From positions 62,001 to 126,000 of the forward strand of contig NZ_NIJF01000060.1 of assembly GCF_003316765.1 (NCBI RefSeq): a stretch of 64,000 bases of DNA, given 5' to 3'. The notes below the pieces were generated by a model, which worked only from the letters and a program-made list of their open reading frames with translations, was not told where the DNA came from and searched no databases. The position numbers and the translations under genes were made by a program. Below, piece after piece: positions 27,342 through 35,259 of the stretch (its first letter is position 1; every line of letters starts with the position of its first letter). The DNA comes from Bacillus sp. P14.5. Its GTDB lineage: Bacteria; Bacillota; Bacilli; Bacillales; Bacillaceae_B.

Positions 27342-28586
27342 TTAAGCTGTTGATTTTTGATCTAGAATATCTATTTCGTAGCCCATATTCTTCAGTTTTT
27401 TTATAAAGTAGTCTTTCTTCCTTTCCTTGGTCGGAAGGTAGTCCCAACCGAGTTCTTTATACGGGGTTCTTTCTTTCAGGACTTGGTAAATGATTCTCAA
27501 TAATAAATGTGCTAGTGCCATGTTTGCTTTGTACGGACCTCGTCGTTTTACTAAGCGATAATAAAATGATGACAGCCTACTATCCTTTTTTTTCATCGCG
27601 GCCCAAGCCACTTGGCACATTACAGTTTTAAGGCCTTTATTTCCTTTTGAGGACTTTGACCCTTTTTTTTTGCCAGCACTTTCATTATTACCAGGACTGA
27701 AACCACCCCATGAGGCTAAATGTTTTCCGGTTGGAAATTTAGACATATCGATTCCTATTTCCGCTAAGACGCTCGCCGCTGCATCTTTCTGAATACCTGG
27801 AATGGTGATCAATAAATCCATTTCTTCATTATGGGTAGTTACTAACTGACTTATCTCGGTTTCTAATTCCCCAATTCTTTCCTCGATGTATTCGAGGTGA
27901 TCATAATGCATTTGAATGATCTTTTGATGATGAGCCCGCATGCGGCCGTTCAAGGCCTCCACGATTTGAGGGGCTTTCTTCTTTAGTGAAGTTTTAACCA
28001 ATGCCTTCACTTCGTCTATCTCTAATACTTCTCCATTGAGGATAGCGTTTAGTAATAGACGGCCTGAAACACCAAATAGATCCGATACGTATGTGCTCAG
28101 TTTTATGTTGGCGTCTTGTAATATCTTGTGAATTCTATTTTTTTCTGAAGTTGCATGACCTATCAATTTACGGCGGTAGCGTGTCAAGTCCCTTAAATCC
28201 CTAAATTCTATAGAGGGCACAAAGCTAGATTCAATCAGTCCAGCACGTAATAGCTTTGCGATCCAGGCTGCATCCGAAATATCTGTTTTTCGTCCAGGGA
28301 CATTCTTTATTCTTTGGGCATTAGCCAAAATTAAAGTGAATTCACCTTCAAGAATGTTCCAAACGGGTTTCCAAAACACACCGGTACTTTCCATCGCAAC
28401 GTCTGTGATCTTGTGTTTAGCTAGCCAATCTTGTAGCTCAAGTAATTCGTTCACGGTAGTTCCGAAGGTTTTTGTTTCTTTTTTCGCTCTTCGGTCTAAG
28501 GGGCCGTAAAGGACACAAGCCACTACTGTCTCTTGGTGAACATCTAAGCCAGCAACACGTTCTAAAATAGCATCCATAAATCTCAT
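27342..28586 (-). CDS. IS110 family transposase (DEDD)
   Basis: 414 aa, intact. The N-terminal RuvC-like domain shows the acidic residues: VAGLDVHQE (Asp), MESTGVFWKP (Glu) and GRKTDISDAAWIAKLL (Asp pair). The C-terminal Tnp_20 domain has IPGIQKDAAASVLAEIG and SWGGFSPGNNESAGKKKGSK with the conserved Ser. Known mechanism: recombinase guided by a bridge RNA. Its completeness suggests recent arrival. Confidence 0.95.
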   Translation of the reverse strand: MRFMDAILERVAGLDVHQETVVACVLYGPLDRRAKKETKTFGTTVNELLELQDWLAKHKITDVAMESTGVFWKPVWNILEGEFTLILANAQRIKNVPGRKTDISDAAWIAKLLRAGLIESSFVPSIEFRDLRDLTRYRRKLIGHATSEKNRIHKILQDANIKLSTYVSDLFGVSGRLLLNAILNGEVLEIDEVKALVKTSLKKKAPQIVEALNGRMRAHHQKIIQMHYDHLEYIEERIGELETEISQLVTTHNEEMDLLITIPGIQKDAAASVLAEIGIDMSKFPTGKHLASWGGFSPGNNESAGKKKGSKSSKGNKGLKTVMCQVAWAAMKKKDSRLSSFYYRLVKRRGPYKANMALAHLLLRIIYQVLKERTPYKELGWDYLPTKERKKDYFIKKLKNMGYEIDILDQKSTA

Positions 28587-28589
28587 CCT

Positions 28590-28812
28590 TCGTATAATGC
28601 TAGGTCGTACATTCTTGAGCGAGTATTTTTATACACGTGCTCATGGCAACAATCGGCGGTTCTCATGAATGTACTAGATCGGTTTCGTAAACGGGGTAAA
28701 ACCACCAAAAAAGAGACGACCTCGGACCTGCATTAACAGGATGAACGGGATGATGCATGATTAAACGTTTATGACCTCCATTTTCATCAATCGGGGTGTC
28801 TGAAAGGACATG
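28590..28812 (-). ncRNA. Putative bridge RNA region of the IS110 element
   Basis: Non-coding region immediately 5' of the transposase, the place where IS110-group elements encode their bridge RNA. Complementary blocks are visible, for example GTACATTCTTGAG (28609-28621) with CATGAATGTAC, and ACGACCTCGGACCTGC with neighbours. Exact RNA ends and the target- and donor-binding loops cannot be fixed by eye. Confidence 0.5.
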
Positions 28813-28814
28813 GG

Positions 28815-29012
28815 GGTTTCGTAAACTTTGTGGCTATTTAAATAATCTAATATAATCTTTGTAAGTTAATTCCACGGCTCACCGAATTATACTGGTAAGC
28901 AAGAAAGAAAAGAGCTGCTTTAAAGAGAAAAACCTTAGTATCCAGGGAATAATCCGGCTCTTGGGATTTCTTCGAAAGCAACAATATATGCGAAAACAGC
29001 CATTAATAAATA
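28815..29012 (+). mobile_element. MITE-like repeat (family 1), left end displaced by IS110
   Basis: TTTCGTAAACTTTGTGGCTA at the left without AGGCTCTT; full core GGTAAGCAAGAAAGAAAAGA-GCTGCTT, CCTTAGTATCCAGGG, CCGGCTCTTGGGATTTC; right end AGCAACAATATATGCGAAAA-CAGCC. Confidence 0.85.
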
Positions 29013-29141
29013 CTGTCTGCGATTGTTCATGGTCCTTCTGCTCTTTTTGAATAAGAGTGTTTGGGAGAAAGATATTGTTTTCGACCCCCTTATCCTTCAA
29101 TTTTTGATCGAAGGATGTAATGAAAGGCAAGGTGAATTCTC

Positions 29142-29279
29142 ATGAACAAAACACTAACTAAATTAACTTACGATGAAATTGATAAATTACTTACAAATAC
29201 AGACAAAGATCTTTTCAATAATATAAATTGGACTCTCGTTACTGAAGACGAAATGGAATCTCTATTAAGAACTCCTTAA
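29142..29279 (+). CDS. Small hypothetical protein (45 aa)
   Basis: ATG at 29142 with AAGGTG eight bases upstream; MNKTLTKLTYDEIDKLL...TEDEMESLLRTP. Acidic, helical. The stop codon lies within a strong terminator hairpin, which supports a real transcript. Not recognised. Confidence 0.65.
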   Translation: MNKTLTKLTYDEIDKLLTNTDKDLFNNINWTLVTEDEMESLLRTP

Positions 29280-29303
29280 TGACAATCATTAAGGGGTTCT
29301 TTT
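29267..29303 (+). terminator. Terminator overlapping the 45-aa gene's stop
   Basis: AAGAACTCCTTAATG pairs with CATTAAGGGGTTCTTTT. Confidence 0.85.
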
Positions 29304-29316
29304 ATTTAGGTTCTAT

Positions 29317-29362
29317 ACTTTGTTGCTGCTAAATAATAATTCGAAAATAGCTGAAAGGAGGA
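29317..29362 (+). mobile_element. Left-end fragment of MITE-like repeat (family 1)
   Basis: AGGTTCTATACTTTGTTGCT followed by GCTAAATAATAATTCG matches the first ~45 bases of family 1. The remainder is missing. Confidence 0.55.
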
Positions 29363-29466
29363 AATAGAATTTTTATTCTTTAATGCATTAACGTACTAAT
29401 AGGGACTGTCCCTTTTCGCACTGTAAAGCTGTGAAGTAAATTAGTCATCATGGGGGTAAGATTTAG

Positions 29467-30336
29467 TTAGTTGGGTTCTACGTGAACATGGACATCATAA
29501 ATTTGGTGGGTCTCTTTCAAATGGTCTTCTACTTTAGAGGAGATATCATGTGCATCCTTGATATCAAGGGTTGAGCTGACGAGTATGACGATGTCGACAA
29601 CTGTGTTGTTTCCGTATGCCCTTGCTCGTATATCCTTGACTCCTTTGACTCCAGGGACCTCCATCACCGCTCCTTGGTAATTGCTTAACTTTTTCTCATC
29701 ATATCCATCCGTAAGATAATGAGAAGATTCGCGGAAGATATCCCAGGCGGTTTTGCAAATCAAGAGACCGACTATGGCTGCAGCCAGCGGATCGAGCCAG
29801 GCTAGATTGAACTGAGCCCCGATGATTCCAATTGCTGTACCAATACTCACCCAGGCGTCCGAAAGGTTATCCTTAGCAGCAGCCATCACCGCGTGGCTGT
29901 TTATCTTATTGGCAATTTGCTTGTTATAGCGGTACACGAAATACATGGCGGTTGCACTGAGGATGCCGGTCCATGCCGCAGTCATATCCGGAGCATGCTG
30001 TTTCCCTTCTATGACAGAAAGGAACGAACCGTACAAAACCTGAAGCCCGACCGCCATCATAATGAAAGAAGCAATAAGAGATGCTATGCTTTCAGCTTTC
30101 CAATGGCCGTATGGGTGGTCCTTATCTGCGGGTTTTTGGGATAATTTTAATCCAATCAAAACAGCTATCGAAGCGGCAATATCTGTTGTATTGTTTAATC
30201 CATCCGCCCTTAGAGCTTCTGAATCAGCTCTGAATCCTATTGTCAATTTTGTGATAGATAAGATGATATAAGCAATGATACTGATAAGTGCTGCTCTTTC
30301 ACCTAATTTCAGATCAGCATATTTTTGTTGGTCCAT
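29467..30336 (-). CDS. mneP: Cation diffusion facilitator, MneP-like manganese exporter
   Basis: 289 aa, the length of B. subtilis MneP (YeaB). Six membrane helices then a cytosolic ferredoxin-like domain ending in HVHVEPN. Metal-site residues: ADGLNNTTDI in TM2 (Asp/Asn/Asp) and AKDNLSDAWVS in TM5. DHPYGHWKAESIASL is the CDF signature loop. The Asn in the first site fits the manganese-type members rather than zinc (HxxxD). Exports Mn2+ by proton antiport. ATG at 30336 with GGAGG. Confidence 0.85.
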   Translation of the reverse strand: MDQQKYADLKLGERAALISIIAYIILSITKLTIGFRADSEALRADGLNNTTDIAASIAVLIGLKLSQKPADKDHPYGHWKAESIASLIASFIMMAVGLQVLYGSFLSVIEGKQHAPDMTAAWTGILSATAMYFVYRYNKQIANKINSHAVMAAAKDNLSDAWVSIGTAIGIIGAQFNLAWLDPLAAAIVGLLICKTAWDIFRESSHYLTDGYDEKKLSNYQGAVMEVPGVKGVKDIRARAYGNNTVVDIVILVSSTLDIKDAHDISSKVEDHLKETHQIYDVHVHVEPN

Positions 30337-30557
30337 TATGAATCCTCCGCTCTTTTAACCACTTTTATAGTACCAAGTAGTGTTGGAGTGGGTCTATAGC
30401 AACGTTCTTTCCTCTTTCTATCTATATAAGCAGAAAGAAACTAAGTTGCCTTAAGCCAATCTAGGTAACTAGGCAGTATTGGTTTTTTCAGACGTATATA
30501 AATTTCGTTATGTTTAATACTATAAACAGTATTTATAGGGAAAGGCTGGTGAAGTAA

Positions 30558-31097
30558 GTGGGTGAATATCAGACATTAACGTCAAAGATGAACGATCAAT
30601 TGCTGGAAATCTATGAATATAAGCTGGAGCTATGGCAGAATTTTGTTCTGAACAGCTGGCAGTTTTGGTTTGGTGTTGCTCTCACTGTCCTCCCTGTAAT
30701 TTTATGGCTCTATCTTCACGACAATAAGAAAACCGGCACCTTCTTGCTTGCCGGGTTAACTACCGCTATTTTGTCTGCTTTATTGGATACATCGGGAAAT
30801 TTCCTTGGATGGTATGATTATCAATATGATGTATTTCCAATCGCTCCCAACTATATCCCATGGGATTTTGTATTTATACCTGTCCTCACCATGTTCACCC
30901 TTCAGTTTTTTACTAAGTTTAATATTTTGCTGAGAGGGGCAATTTTGTCAGCGTTCATTGCGTTCATCGGCTTGCCGTTGTTGAGCAGCATGGGTATTTA
31001 CGTTTTATTGAATTGGAATTACTTCTTTTCGTTTGTTACCATGTTCATCATTTTCCTACTCTCTTATCTAGTGAGTAAAGCAGGACACCTTGGATAA
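30558..31097 (+). CDS. CBO0543 family membrane protein
   Basis: 179 aa, GTG start at 30558 after GGTGAAG. Five membrane segments and the conserved stretch DTSGNFLGWYDYQYDVFPIAPNYIPWDFVFIPVLTM, characteristic of this Bacillaceae/Clostridia family. Role unknown. Convergent with the histidine kinase gene downstream. Confidence 0.85.
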   Translation: MGEYQTLTSKMNDQLLEIYEYKLELWQNFVLNSWQFWFGVALTVLPVILWLYLHDNKKTGTFLLAGLTTAILSALLDTSGNFLGWYDYQYDVFPIAPNYIPWDFVFIPVLTMFTLQFFTKFNILLRGAILSAFIAFIGLPLLSSMGIYVLLNWNYFFSFVTMFIIFLLSYLVSKAGHLG

Positions 31098-31120
31098 CAG
31101 AATGCCGTTAATAAGTTTGA

Positions 31121-32905
31121 TTATACTAAGATTTTTGTTCTCATCTGATCTGACGCTTCTATATTCACATCTGCTTTTTCGCCCGGTGAGAGCATAATCG
31201 TCACGCCCGTTCCCCATTTTTCTTTACTTTGGATTTTCATGTCTCCCCCATAATCCCTGACCAGCTTAAAACAAATAGTCAAGCCTATTCCTGACCCCTT
31301 CTCTCGATTGGTATAGTAGGGTTCACCGATTCTGGACAAACGCTCTTTTGGAATCCCCCTTCCGTTATCAATTATCCTGATTCTGATTCGGCCGGTATGT
31401 CCATCAAGTTTCAATTTGATTTTTCCGCCCCGGGGAAGAGCTTCCAAACCATTCTTCAGAAGCGTAACCATAATTTGTTTAAAGTGCTGAGATCCCATAT
31501 AAGTGATTAGCTGGGTACCTGGTGTTTCCATGAGAACAATTTCTTTCTGCTGCTCTAAAGTGATCCCCTCAAATAACATTTTAATTTTCTTAAGTTCTTC
31601 CAATACTTTAATAGGTTGAATTCCTGACTCCTTCCCTTCATTTTGTGCCTCTGGTCTGGCAAGCAGCAGTAATTCCTTCAGAACTTGTTCAATCCCGTTT
31701 ATTTCTTCTAACACTGCCCCTTCCAGTTCTTTCAATTGATTTTTCTCATTCAAGAGTTGAATGAAACCTCGTATCGTAGTCAACGGATTGCGTATTTCAT
31801 GTGCAATGCTGGCAGCCAGTTCACCTATAACCTTGAATTTCTCAGATGCAATCAATAATTCTTCTTGCTTCTTTTGGCTGCTGTAATCTATTCCGTAAAA
31901 TAAAGTAAAGGTTTCAAGAGTATCGAGTTTCAGCTTTTTACAACCCCACTGTACAAAGCGGGTATCTCCGTTTGGAGTTGTCAGCTTCTGAAGGTGCCTG
32001 CTGTTTAATTCCATTTCGTATGGGTGTTTGAGAAGAGTCGAAAAATGCCTTCCCTCCAGTTCATGTTTTGAAGCAGATAATAAAGACAGCATAGAATCAT
32101 TGATAGTAATGATGGTTTTAAATTTATTCAAAACAACAATATAGTTCGGATTAATGTCCATAACTTCTTCAAGGAGCCTGCTCTGTTTAGCTAACTTAAA
32201 ATTCATATCCTTCAGTTTTTGAGACTGCATTTGATAGAATCCTATAAAAAGAATAACGGCAACTAAAATTGAATTTAAGCTGGAGAAATATAAAGGCAGC
32301 ATTCCAAATCCGCTTATAACTCCATTTAGAAATAATAAGAGCCCTCCGGCAACTACACTTTTGTAAAAACGGCCATAATAAATATCTTTTGTATTAAATG
32401 ATATCAGCAATAGGAAAAGTGTGATGATGAAAACCAGTATAATATTCATAATAAATGTAGAATTCAAAGGTCCATATATAGGCAATAGATGTGCAGGAGA
32501 AAGGAAGTCTTGAGAAATTAGTTCATATTCTCTTATCCCAAGGCCTGTAAAATTAAAAATGTATACAACCAGGCTGAAACCCCAAATAAATATAAGTCCC
32601 TTCTTATTAAATACTCTTTTAAAGGAATTCAATTCTTTATGTTTTCTGACCAAGTAGAAAGATAAATAATACATAACCGGGGTTATCATGATTGGTCCGA
32701 TTCTTAATAGCCGAAAGAGCCTGTCCAAGGTTTCAGCCTGCATGTAGGAGTGAGCATATAATAAGGAGATATCAAGCTGCCAAAAGCAAATCAGCAATAG
32801 GAATAAAGCCAGTGCTTCGGACAAGGTATTTCTGGAGTAAACCAATAGTGAAACGGCCACTATAAACGGTATGACGGCTATGCCCATTAGCAAAATGAAG
32901 TCCAT
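31121..32905 (-). CDS. Orphan sensor histidine kinase (7TM-PAS-HisKA-HATPase), sporulation-kinase type
   Basis: 594 aa; ATG at 32905 with AAAGGGG. Residues ~1-225 hold seven to eight membrane helices; a PAS domain follows (~240-345), then the H box ASIAHEIRNPLTTIRGFIQLL (phosphorylated His ~372) and the ATP-binding domain with N box (LKNGLEALPRGGKI), G1 (DNGRGIPKE) and G2 (GSGIGLTICF). The H box with GFIQLL resembles Kin-type sporulation kinases that feed Spo0F. No response regulator gene adjoins. Confidence 0.88.
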   Translation of the reverse strand: MDFILLMGIAVIPFIVAVSLLVYSRNTLSEALALFLLLICFWQLDISLLYAHSYMQAETLDRLFRLLRIGPIMITPVMYYLSFYLVRKHKELNSFKRVFNKKGLIFIWGFSLVVYIFNFTGLGIREYELISQDFLSPAHLLPIYGPLNSTFIMNIILVFIITLFLLLISFNTKDIYYGRFYKSVVAGGLLLFLNGVISGFGMLPLYFSSLNSILVAVILFIGFYQMQSQKLKDMNFKLAKQSRLLEEVMDINPNYIVVLNKFKTIITINDSMLSLLSASKHELEGRHFSTLLKHPYEMELNSRHLQKLTTPNGDTRFVQWGCKKLKLDTLETFTLFYGIDYSSQKKQEELLIASEKFKVIGELAASIAHEIRNPLTTIRGFIQLLNEKNQLKELEGAVLEEINGIEQVLKELLLLARPEAQNEGKESGIQPIKVLEELKKIKMLFEGITLEQQKEIVLMETPGTQLITYMGSQHFKQIMVTLLKNGLEALPRGGKIKLKLDGHTGRIRIRIIDNGRGIPKERLSRIGEPYYTNREKGSGIGLTICFKLVRDYGGDMKIQSKEKWGTGVTIMLSPGEKADVNIEASDQMRTKILV

Positions 32906-33128
32906 TGTGTTCCCCTTTCATATGATTATTGTATTTAGTAGAGATAGTTGGGGCTTCTAAATCTTTAGTACTTCAATACTTTCCCTTTCCGGCATTCCTA
33001 CTCCTCCCGATGTGGCAACTAGCTACAGGCAATTCAGCAAAAAAAGCCGCCCAAGGCCTCCTTCATAGCAGAAGAAAACCTTGCGCGACAATCTATAATA
33101 CCTATTTATTAGATAATGCATTCATACT

Positions 33129-33341
33129 TTATTTAGCCTCTTCGATAAATTTAAATGTCAGAGTGGAGAGAATGAAAGAGAATATAACTATCAGAGGCAT
33201 GACGAAAAACAAAAAAATCATATCTGTTTTAAAAGTCCATGGTATAAGAGCCTCGTATCCTCTCCCTATAACATGAAAGAATAGTAGAAAGAAATTAACG
33301 ACCAATCCAAAGTACAGAATCTTCTTTATAATTTTCCTCAG
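33129..33341 (-). CDS. Small membrane protein with probable CTG start
   Basis: The open frame (70 aa) starts LRKIIKKILYFGLVVNFF and ends FKFIEEAK. The only start with a ribosome site is CTG at 33341, behind AGGGGGAG at good spacing; there is no ATG/GTG/TTG suitable upstream. Two clear hydrophobic segments (~9-25, ~41-62). Either a rare CTG initiation or a gene whose start codon has mutated. Confidence 0.5.
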   Translation of the reverse strand: MRKIIKKILYFGLVVNFFLLFFHVIGRGYEALIPWTFKTDMIFLFFVMPLIVIFSFILSTLTFKFIEEAK

Positions 33342-33369
33342 CTTTTTCTCCCCCTGACCTTTTATGTAA

Positions 33370-33545
33370 ATGGCTCTTTCGGTAATTTTGCTGCTGTATA
33401 GAATTCGTAAGATGACTCCAAAATTAAAATTCAGGAATGAAAGGAGAGATAGAGCTGTTCCCTCTGTTTAGAGAAAAAACTCAGAATCCTGTATAAATCG
33501 GGCTCTTGAAATTTTCCTGAAAGCAGCGATTTATGCGAAAACCTC
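33370..33545 (+). mobile_element. MITE-like repeat (family 1)
   Basis: Left end TGGCTCTTTCGGTAATTTTG-CTGCT; core AGATAGAGCTGTTCC and GGGCTCTTGAAATTTTCC; right end AAGCAGCGATTTATGCGAAA-ACC. Confidence 0.75.
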
Positions 33546-33577
33546 AAGTATAGAACACCCTTATCAAATACCAACTG

Positions 33578-34123
33578 TTATTTCTGCATCCTATTCAAAA
33601 TTTCATCAATGACATGAAAAGCTTGCTCCGGTTCTCCTATTTCAAACAAATAATCAGCTTCTCCTCGATAAGGTGAATGGTCATTTTCTTGATTTTGTCG
33701 AATCAGGACCTCTTGAAAGGTGGAGGCACTTCTAAAGATATTTGTCCTTCTGGAGCTGCTGGCTATACGCTGTTCAAGCACCTCATCCGGAAGCTTGAAA
33801 TAGACCAGAATACTGGAGAAGCCTTTCTTATGATAATACTCCAGAACCTTAAGACGGCTCTCGCGATTGAGATTCGCATTGCAAAGGATCAAGTGAAACG
33901 GAGTATTCTTAACCGCATATTCTACAATTGATTTAGTTATTGAAGTCTTCAATGTATTAGGGCCGTTCTCAGGCAGCAGTCTTTTATAGTGAGTATTTAT
34001 AAAATCAGCGTGGTGATCCTGGTCAATAACAAGTGAGTTGTTCAACTGCTTTTCCAACAGTTTTGCAAAGGTTGATTTTCCGCTGTGGGTTTTACCGATC
34101 GTCATGATTAAAAACCTGTCCAT
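33578..34123 (-). CDS. P-loop NTPase / small-molecule kinase-like protein
   Basis: ATG at 34123 (MDRFLIMTIGKTHSGKST) after AAAGGAGG. 181 aa. Walker A GKTHSGKST at ~10-18, an LIDQDHHADF-type second acidic motif, and a lid with RIASSSRRTNIFRS. Layout of the AAA_33/polynucleotide-kinase-like nucleotide kinases. Substrate unknown. Confidence 0.8.
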   Translation of the reverse strand: MDRFLIMTIGKTHSGKSTFAKLLEKQLNNSLVIDQDHHADFINTHYKRLLPENGPNTLKTSITKSIVEYAVKNTPFHLILCNANLNRESRLKVLEYYHKKGFSSILVYFKLPDEVLEQRIASSSRRTNIFRSASTFQEVLIRQNQENDHSPYRGEADYLFEIGEPEQAFHVIDEILNRMQK

Positions 34124-34204
34124 GGGTATTCCTCCTTTTTGATCAAACACCAAAAATAGTTGAACTTATTTACAGGCTGCCTAACCTTTCTGCTTCAGAT
34201 AAAA

Positions 34205-34300
34205 TATGTACCTATTGTAAACTTTGCTGCTATAATTTTTTGGTCGAGTAATAGTGGTTTAATTCATTGGAAATACATTGGTAAGCAAGCAGAAAAATCG
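34205..34300 (+). mobile_element. Left half of MITE-like repeat (family 1)
   Basis: GTAAACTTTGCTGCTATAAT near the left and CATTGGTAAGCAAGCAGAAA at 34278; right half lost. Confidence 0.6.
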
Positions 34301-34339
34301 CTATGAATAAAACAATTGTGTATTTGACGGCACCTTTTA

Positions 34340-34600
34340 ATTACATGCCAATTAAACTAGAGGATTCTGGCCCCATAATACCCGTGTCTCATGGTTTTCA
34401 AAGACAAATATTTGAACATGCAATATAGGATCAATTGCATCCGTTCCATTATCAAGACAATACTTATCTTTTAACTCTCGAAAATCAAATAAAAGATGAT
34501 TGAATCGTTTATTCTCCGTAACATATTGTCTTGAGTAACGACGATATCCTAAAGGACGACATACTTACTGAACACCATTGTTTGTAGATTTATCATTGGG
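34340..34600 (-). pseudogene. Decayed transposase N-terminus (IS1182-like)
   Basis: On the minus strand one frame reads VTQDNMLRRINDSIIFYLIF, then after a frameshift another reads DKYCLDNGTDAIDPILHVQIF. Together they match the start of IS1182-type transposases (VPxDHLLRxIxxxIDFxFI...YCxxNGRPxxDPxxL). Stops and frameshifts show it is long dead. No inverted repeats seen. Confidence 0.6.
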
Positions 34601-34664
34601 ATCCACCCACTTATATTGATAGTTCTATTATATAGTAAGGCTTTATCAGCGGATAGTATACTTC

Positions 34665-34908
34665 CCCCAATGTTGATTGGAGTGGAAGGTGCGCGACCTC
34701 CTGCGGGACTAGCGGGACAGATGAGACCCCCAATAGCCCCTCGGGGTCAAATAACCCAAAGAGAATAAAAGGAAAGACCGCCTTTTTTTCTCTTTGGAAC
34801 ATTTGCCTGTCGGGCCTAATCAGGGCGCTTCCACTTTTTAAGCAGGCGAAGCCGAGGAGGCTCAACGCCCGCCCCGCGGAGTCGCGTGCCTGGAACGGAA
34901 GTCACACT
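34665..34908 (-). repeat. GC-rich Bacillaceae repeat with an internal insertion
   Basis: Inverse copy of the GC-rich core at 25513-25642: TTGATTGGAGTGGAAGGTG ... GGACTAGCGGGACAGATGAG ... CCCGCCCCGCGGAGTCG ... TGGAACGGAAGTC. About 90 bases (34752-34845) are inserted in the middle, including ACCCAAAGAGAATAAA, which also occurs inverted just right of the second composite element (near 25790). Confidence 0.7.
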
Positions 34909-35259
34909 TTTTCGTTAAGTTTGAAGTGGAAAACCAGAATCGCTCTTTGTAGTGATCGATTCTGCCTTTTTACTCATTTTTGCCCAGCCAGAATGATTTC
35001 TGTGTTCTTCCTGACAAAAGGATCTGGCAAGAGTTTCAGCACTCACCCATTCACAAGGCAGCTTGTAGGGCGTAAAAGGTTAGGCGCAAAATAGAAATTT
35101 CTTCATTGCAGCTGTTTAAATCCTTGAGCTTATTCTGAGTTTCACCATTTATGCGATTACCCGGCTTTCACAAGAATACATCGTGCTTGTAAATAAGTTT
35201 ATTAATAAATTTTCTATTCTTTGGAAAAATAAGCAATAAAACTTTAAAGGGTGAAGCAC

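Larger units (their letters stand above)
27238..28814 (-). mobile_element. IS110-family insertion sequence region
   Basis: Bounded approximately by the broken family-1 repeat: AGGCTCTTT at 27238-27246 and TTTCGTAAACTTTG from 28815 onward, which joined together restore the repeat's left end. IS110 elements have no terminal inverted repeats, so ends cannot be read directly. It contains one transposase and a ~225-bp structured non-coding region upstream of it. Confidence 0.7.

Noticed and set aside
28879-29130. 83-codon minus-strand reading frame
   Set aside because: It covers a family-1 repeat copy and lacks a ribosome site.
30337-30557. Manganese (yybP-ykoY) riboswitch before the MneP-like gene
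   Set aside because: Searched the divergent intergenic region for the conserved stem-loops and terminator; none recognised.
32929-33276. 115-codon plus-strand reading frame
   Set aside because: It is antisense to the small membrane gene at 33129-33341 and has no ribosome site or family-like sequence.
35160-35259. Sigma-G promoter of the ger operon
   Set aside because: Expected by analogy, but no convincing -35/-10 pair could be chosen in this AT-rich stretch.
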